From the NCBI GenBank assembly GCA_946803715.1, contig CAMPET010000004.1:1-11578 (forward strand): DNA of 11,578 nucleotides, written 5' to 3'. The stretch is from Beroe ovata. Taxonomy: Eukaryota > Ctenophora > Nuda > Beroida > Beroidae. The notes beneath the pieces are model-generated. The model was not told where the DNA came from and made no database searches. It worked only from the letters and a program-made list of their open reading frames with translations. Positions 6,593 to 11,578 of this stretch are shown here, piece after piece. Every line of letters begins with the position of its first letter. Position 1 is the first letter of the stretch. A program made the translations under genes and the position numbers.

Positions 6593-9500
6593 TCACTTGA
6601 TGTCAGCTCTGAAGGGCGATGTGAGTGGATTGACTCCCCCGGTTGGTGTGCTGAAGTGTAGAGGAGAAGAAGGCATGTTGTTTCGTGTTTCTTCCATCAG
6701 TGACAACTGCAAAGGGAAAAGGCAGGAATTAGTGAAATTATGAAAACAAGAAGTTATCAGAGGAATAATAATGAGTCAAGATATGGTATTGAATGTACTG
6801 AGAAGAGAAACAAACATCCCAACTGGCCACTAGCTTTGAATCTCGAGATTTAGATGAATCTCGAGATTTAGATGTATCGGAATTCTATAGGTATAAAAAC
6901 CCTGCTCCCTTACTACCTTGAATCTGAGTTCATCGCACTTTAGTTCCATGCTCTTGCTCTCAGTTTCCTTCTCCCGGATAGTCTGATACAGGCTCTCCTG
7001 TGTCTGATTGAGTGTCCGCTCTGTGTCCGTCTTCACTTCAATAGTTGCTCTCAGCTGCTCGTTTTGATCTCGTAATCCTTGTACCTCGTGTTTGTATGCC
7101 GCAACTTCGTCAGCCTGTATCATATTGGAGCGTTGCTTACCCTATTGCTATCAATATCAGTTCATGTAAAAGTGGGAGTTGTATTATTCAGCTTTCACTA
7201 CACGATAGATTAACTAAGAGTGAACAATAGCGCGATTATTTTGATCTAACACATGCATTTTAACAATTACTATTCAGTTGATGCTGCATAAGAAAGTTTG
7301 GAAAACAATACGCTGCATAGTATGCAATTATTGATCCTTCATCAATTCCCTCAATTACAACGGGGACCGTTTTGTTCCTGGCATTGAAAGTAATTCCGCA
7401 AATGCCACTTTATGGCATCACTTGATACGTAAATCATGGCATTTACAAAATAAATCTTAAGCAATCTCAATTCTAGATTCTCATGAATCTATAATCAATG
7501 AAGATTGGATAGAGAGCATGAATGCAAAAATTCAAACCTTTAGCTGAAGTTCAGCTATTCGTGACTGTTGTCTCTTGACCTCTGCATTTCTCATATCAAT
7601 CACATCTCTCAATGACTGCAACTCCGCATTGATAGTCCCGTATCTCGCAACCTCTTTCTGTAGAGAGAGGGTGTGTCACATCCTCTGCAAAGTTATTCTG
7701 CTGCACCAATGTTAAACAAGTTTCTATTGTTGGAATGTGTACAGAATTCCGAACAACAACCCACTCGCTCTCTCTTATCGAAGCTCTAATAATAATACCT
7801 AATACCGAATACCTATCGGTAATGATACATCATTATTGTTGCTGCAGTTGCTATAGCGACCAAGCAAGCACTACGGTAATGCATAGACTGGCTGGCACCA
7901 GTATATTCTACATTTACATATTTTGAAACGTGTCCAGTCCCATATCTACGGGTTAATATGAGAGGGTTATTAACTTCTATCACCATAGGAATTTAGTACC
8001 AATGGATTCCGAAAAAAGTTGATTGAGTCCAAACTACATCATAGACTACATTTGACTAAATGTCATTGACTATAATTATTACGAACCTGTACTTGAGCAG
8101 CAATCTCTGCCTGCATAGTCTCATCCTTCTCCCTCAGCTGACAGTCCAGGTATTCATTCTGCTCCTCAAGATCGTGCTGTGTTGCCTGAGCAACATGTTA
8201 CCATGACAACAGTCAGTTGCTATAGCAACAAATCTACACAGTAACACAATAACTATAGACTTATAGACAGCGTAACAACAACAAACCTCAAGTCCGGCAA
8301 CAGTATCTTTGTGTGTTGCTATGAGTTGGTTTTGTTGCTCTTCGTGTTGCGAGTGCAGGGTCGCTATCTCGTTGGAGTGCGCGTCTCGTATCCTAGTGAT
8401 CTCGTGACGGTGAACTTCGTCAATTCCAGCTAACTGCGATATAACAACAGTTAGTCAATTCCAGCTAACTGAGATATAACAACAGTTAGTCAACTCCAGC
8501 TGACTGCGATATAACAACAGTTAGTCAACTCCAGCTAACTGCGATATAACAACAGTTAGTCAACTCCAGCTAACTGCAATAAAACAACAGTTAGTCAACT
8601 CCAGCTAACTGTGATATAACAACAGGGAGGGTTTTCAATACACCGTACACAATGATTCTTGTGTCACAGAAGTTGAAAGCCTAATCACATTGCTATAGTC
8701 GGGGTGTTAGAACATGGGTGACTTGGTAGAGAGAGGGTGTTCAATATGCCGGAGAATTGGTACTTTGTCATCCCTCCTTTCTACTATATCCCCACCCTTT
8801 CTGTTCATCTTTCCTCATCAGTGGTGAGGGACACTTTCTACTTACTTTCTAACTACCATGTCCTTGGGAAATTGTGCCTCCTTTATGTTTTTCTGGATTT
8901 TTTGTCCAATGCCTCATTTTCTCCTATGTTTACTTGTGATTCTACGTATTGTTGTGATAAGAGTTGCCATGTTTTTACAGTAGTATCTATAATAGTCTCT
9001 ACGTTACTAACACACAATCATTTGTCTCCTCAGTAATGAGGCACAATAATATTTTTAAATCGTTGTACTGTTTGCGTTTGTTTCGACACAATGTTATAAT
9101 GTGTCGCAGCTATCACAGCTACAGAGGCGTTCTATATTGCATGGCGAAGGACAGAGCGCCATTATATATCGCAAAAAGTGCTTCGCAAGGAAAACACGCA
9201 TTATCGTATATAGGGCTGCGTATCACTGATAGTTCATGTGTCGTATCTATGGTTACGGAGTTGGTGATATTGCTGTTTGTAAACACACACAAACGCTTCA
9301 TTATACCTAGGTACTTAAATCCCTTCATCTTAAGTGGTATGTTTTCGAAGACGAGTGCAAATCAAATACTAGAATATACTGATTTTGGATGAGAAATAGA
9401 ATAGTATTTTCCCTGTGTAGTGCGTATGAGACAACTAAATCTTGTTAAACTATTTAGCAAATTAATGATGATATGAACCAATAACCAGCATAACAAGATT

Positions 9501-10287
9501 AAGTGGGAATGGGTTATTCAAGCCTCAAGGATGGGTGAAGGATTTAGGATGGATTGAACGATGGGTTAAAGGAGGGGTAGGGTTTGGTTAAAGGAAGGGT
9601 AGGGTTTGGTTAAAGGATGAGTAGGGATGGGTTAAAGGATGGGTAGGGATGGGTTAAAAGGTTAAAGGATGGGTAGGGTTTGGTTTCACCCGAATCTTCA
9701 TCCGCATGTCATATCTCCAGAATATATCATAGCATATAACCTACTCACGGAGGATAGCTAGAGCTGTGAAATGAGTTATACAGCTGTTATAATAGACTAG
9801 CTGCTGATTTTGTAGAATTATAGAGCAGTGAAAAGCACTGAATTCAGCATCAGCATAAGACGTGCTGAGTTATCCTGACAGTGGGTTTATGTCTACACAA
9901 TATCGTGTTTTAATAGTACTGAACATTATATGTCCACATATCTGGCTCTGTTCTGACACTTGATATAATCTAATCCAACAAATCATATGCATTGCATTCA
10001 GTGCGATGGTGGAATAATGAATTTGCGAAATTCATTTAAAAAGAACGGCCCAACCCTCTCTTTTCATAAAATCACGAGGTTTCCCATTTTCGCAAAAGCC
10101 TCGAGTGTTATCGGAGTAATGCGAGATGGATGAAAAAGTGGGGGAATTATAATCAAAGAATTTAATTGAATTCTCGTGTTTAAAAGGGGGATAATTCGTT
10201 TATTTCCATTTAAAGAGATTTGGAAACAATTATTATTGCTAACCTGTGACCTGAGGTTTGAAACTGTACTCTCGTATGTCTCTGTCA
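6593..10287 (-). CDS. MTUS/ATIP-like microtubule-associated coiled-coil protein, C-terminal six exons
   Basis: Minus-strand exons in transcript order: 10287-10244, 8433-8287, 8185-8087, 7657-7538, 7114-6917 and 6706-6593 (TGA). Every intron is GT/AG. The first exon seen starts with two bases of a split codon; all later junctions are phase 0, giving about 239 residues. The protein is almost wholly coiled coil: LAGIDEVHRHEITRIRDAHS, then Gln/Glu-rich heptads, SLRDVIDMRNAEVKRQQSRI, then TERTLNQTQESLYQTIREKE. Near the end, MELKCDELRFKLSLMEE matches in position the MENEELLWKLHN segment of MTUS1/MTUS2, and it is followed by a short Ser/Pro-rich tail (PSSPLHFSTPTGG, PLTSPF) as in that family. MTUS proteins bind microtubules through this region. 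The N-terminal part lies upstream, outside the window or unrecognised. Another long coiled-coil family is possible, but the C-terminal match makes MTUS the best call. Confidence 0.75.
6838..6873. repeat. 18-bp perfect duplication with palindrome
   Basis: GAATCTCGAGATTTAGAT is repeated twice. Each unit holds the 12-bp palindrome AATCTCGAGATT. It lies in the last intron (6707-6916) of the MTUS-like gene, about 45 bp from the donor. Confidence 0.9.
7847..7860. promoter_or_regulatory. Weak X-box-like (RFX) motif
   Basis: GTTGCTATAGCGAC deviates at two positions from GTNRCC(N0-3)RGYAAC. It lies in the intron 7658-8086 and shares its first ten bases with the palindromic site at 8216-8229. Confidence 0.3.
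8181..8229. promoter_or_regulatory. Cluster of three X-box-like (RFX) motifs across an exon boundary
   Basis: GTTGCCTGAGCAAC (8181-8194) fits the RFX consensus GTNRCC(N0-3)RGYAAC exactly and spans the acceptor of exon 8185-8087. GTTACCATGACAAC (8197-8210) and the perfect palindrome GTTGCTATAGCAAC (8216-8229) each deviate at one position. RFX factors bind such sites upstream of ciliary and other genes. Here the sites are inside a gene, so an internal promoter, an enhancer, or simple RNA/DNA palindromes are all possible. Binding is inferred only. Confidence 0.45.
8419..8625. repeat. 35-bp minisatellite made of a splice acceptor junction
   Basis: Six near-identical units start at 8419, 8454, 8489, 8524, 8559 and 8594 (the last is 32 bp). 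The plus-strand unit is GTCAACTCCAGCTAACTGCG followed by ATATAACAACAGTTA. On the minus strand each unit reads TTGTTATATCGCAG then TTAGCTGGARTTGAC, that is, a polypyrimidine-poor acceptor plus the first 15 nt of exon 8433-8287. Only the exon-proximal unit joins the rest of the exon; the others lie in the preceding intron. Copies differ at a few positions (GAGAT, GCAATA and GTGAT variants next to the AG). Confidence 0.93.
8644..8690 (+). repeat. Dispersed repeat, diverged copy 3
   Basis: It shares GTGTCACAGAAGTTGAAAGC and CTAATCACAT with the two Rab21-intron copies, while its left part is diverged and has a small length difference. It lies in the large intron of the MTUS-like gene, immediately beyond the 35-bp minisatellite. 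Confidence 0.65.
9525..9688 (+). repeat. G-rich minisatellite, GGTTAAAGGATGGGTAGGG type
   Basis: Units of about 20-23 bp combine GGTTAAAGGA, TGGGTAGGG and TTTGGTT, with earlier degenerate copies (GGATGGGTGAAGGATTTAGG). The plus strand has many GGG or GG runs and the transcribed RNA of the host gene is the C-rich complement. It superficially resembles telomeric sequence but is not a regular TTAGGG array. Confidence 0.85.
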
Positions 10288-10940
10288 CTGAAACAACCAA
10301 TGTTTCAATTATTCAGTTACAATAATATTTACTTCAGTGACAGTGGAAGTATAAGGGAAATTCCCGGCAAATATCAGTGATAGGTATTAGTTTAATAACT
10401 GACAAATAGGGTCAAATCTTGACAGATTGACTGTAAAATCACACACTTTCTCGTCAAGTTACAAGGTATATATTAACAGTGTACCTATATCTCCATGTAA
10501 ATTTTGTTTGTTGTACAAACGAAGATATGACACTCTTAAACACAGACAGAAGACACAAACAGACACAATTTACATTTAACATAGGTACAGAATACAAAAT
10601 GACATCAGCGTTTCTTCGACAAGCAGATGCGACAATTGATCTTATCAGTGGAAAGACTCAAAATCAGATTTTCCGAACCATGTGAAAGATGACCAAAATC
10701 ATCATAAGTATTCGTATTTCTAATGAACAGTAACAGCATATTCGACTGCTAGAATGTCCATGACATATCGATATTCTGTGCTTGCCCGTCTTCTCAAGCA
10801 TCAATTTGTGTACAAATTAGGACATTTCATTCACATCATGAATAATGATAGTATTCGACATTTCGAAGTACGAATCTTGGTGATTGTAATATATCATACA
10901 CATGAAATATGATTGATATCATGTCAGAGCAACTTTAATA
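10288..10940. other. AT-rich region upstream of the first MTUS-like exon seen
   Basis: The AG before 10287 marks an acceptor, so this stretch should be intron. I found no further coiled-coil exon ending with a one-base partial codon. A near-palindrome AATTTGTGTACAAATT lies near 10804. Confidence 0.4.
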
Positions 10941-11089
10941 CTAAAGTACAGTGACTTTAGGAAAGTATCGGCTCGGATCATCCTGGACTGTGGGTGGAGA
11001 ATCAATGATAGGTGTTTTGCCGTTTCTTGTCTTCTTTTCACACTCAATGGCAAGTGTGAGTCTCAAAGCAATGTGAAAATATGCATCCC

Positions 11090-11145
11090 ACATGGTACAC
11101 ACACATACACACAGTACTAACACAAACGCACAGACACACAAGCCG
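11090..11145. repeat. CA-rich low-complexity tract
   Basis: Interrupted ACACACATACACACAG-type sequence; the minus-strand reading gives only Cys/Val repeats. Confidence 0.7.
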
Positions 11146-11458
11146 CATCGTAACTCTCTGCTGAATACTGTCAAGTGTCCACGCAGGTGTTGAACAACAG
11201 CAGTTTTAGCCGCTCCAAATATCGCACAATTCCTGCTAATAATATCAATATACCAACAGGTGTATGATAAAGGTATGTGTTGTGTTCATATCTCCCGTAA
11301 CATTTTATGCGTCAATGAGTGGGATTGCAGCAAACTCTAGTTAGAACACTACCTACCTTTGACACTCTAATTGTCACTATGAGTTGTGAGGTACAGATAC
11401 TACTTCCTGAGTTGTGAGCTAACGAAACTTCCTTTTGTCGAGGGTACACAGAAATAAT

Positions 11459-11524
11459 CTCACAGACACACAGACACACACACACAGAGACACAGACACA
11501 GACACAGACACAGACACAGACACA

Positions 11525-11560
<36 letters not shown>
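11459..11560. repeat. (CACAGA)n/(CA)n microsatellite
   Basis: A compound array: CAGACA units (11462-11528) followed by a nearly pure CA run to about 11560. A minus-strand frame through it is an artefact of Cys-Val codons. Confidence 0.95.
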
Positions 11561-11565
<5 letters not shown>

Positions 11566-11578
11566 AACGTATCTATAA

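Larger units (their letters stand above)
8626..10243 (-). other. Large intron of the MTUS-like gene (rest of 8434-10243)
   Basis: Contains the diverged dispersed repeat at 8644-8690, two overlapping plus-strand open frames (8737-9036 and 8964-9392) with no secure homology, a 7-bp-stem hairpin near 9085 (CGACACA/TGTGTCG), an inverted repeat AATCTTGTTA/TAACAAGATT near 9438 and 9490, and the G-rich minisatellite near 9525-9688. No MTUS exon was found inside; the flanking exons join in phase without one. Confidence 0.6.

Noticed and set aside
8964-9392. 142-codon plus-strand open frame in the MTUS-like intron
   Set aside because: Longest single frame in the window, but AT-rich DNA of this size can produce it by chance. 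It overlaps open frames in another plus frame and on the minus strand, and shows no recognisable motif.
9525-9688. Internal telomere repeat
   Set aside because: Units are 20-23 bp and irregular; there is no run of TTAGGG or another known telomere hexamer.
10941-11093. 50-residue minus-strand frame ending RYFPKVTVL
   Set aside because: Protein-like composition and an ATTAAA soon after the stop, but no family match and no supported splice acceptor upstream other than through CA-repeat sequence. Could be a last exon of an unseen gene; too weak to annotate.
11312-11557. 81-codon minus-strand frame with Cys-Val repeats and a good donor (AAG/GTAGGT)
   Set aside because: The N-terminal half is translated microsatellite. 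The donor alone is not enough, and the remaining residues match nothing and end in the wrong phase for the MTUS-like exon at 10287.
1-11578. tRNA, rRNA or CRISPR features
   Set aside because: No B-box-like GGTTCGANNCC with a matching cloverleaf, no rRNA core motif, and the regular repeats are tandem without unique spacers.

Overview
The window is animal (metazoan) nuclear DNA, most likely from an invertebrate. Protein-coding exons sit behind GT/AG introns of about 55 to 1,810 bp. The genes recognised are animal housekeeping or cytoskeletal families, and AT-rich non-coding DNA is broken by CpG-rich palindromes, minisatellites and dispersed repeats. The phylum cannot be fixed from sequence alone. 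A sponge, cnidarian or other early-branching invertebrate would fit, but this is an inference. No prokaryotic operon, CRISPR array, rRNA or tRNA gene was seen.

Layout. 1-2159 (+): the last seven exons of a Rab21 small GTPase, joined here at every splice phase from the switch II Trp-Asp-Thr-Ala-Gly-Gln motif to a terminal Cys-Cys, then a short 3' UTR with AATAAA at 2350. 2376-3800: intergenic DNA with a 141-bp CpG-rich fold-back element and a four-copy 11-bp repeat. 3805-4087 (+): the first two coding exons of an SLC52A-type riboflavin transporter, which stops being recognisable exactly at an ambiguous base (4089). From 4090 the same DNA reads as an unrecognised 80-residue frame on the opposite strand. 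4430-6470: no recognisable gene; tandem and dispersed GC-rich repeats. 6593-10287 (-): the last six exons of a coiled-coil protein whose C-terminus resembles the MTUS/ATIP microtubule-associated family. 10288-11578: no supported gene; AT-rich DNA ending in a CA-rich microsatellite.

The genes do not form a pathway. Rab21 works in early endosomal and integrin traffic, SLC52A imports riboflavin, and the MTUS-like protein probably binds microtubules.

The most unusual signals are structural and all lie in the MTUS-like gene. A 35-bp minisatellite carries about six copies of an intron/exon junction, so the exon is preceded by about five decoy acceptors, each followed by an in-frame stop when read in the exon's frame. 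Three RFX/X-box-like sites cluster across another exon boundary. The 3' UTR is largely a minisatellite. Nothing seen amounts to a clearly new gene system.
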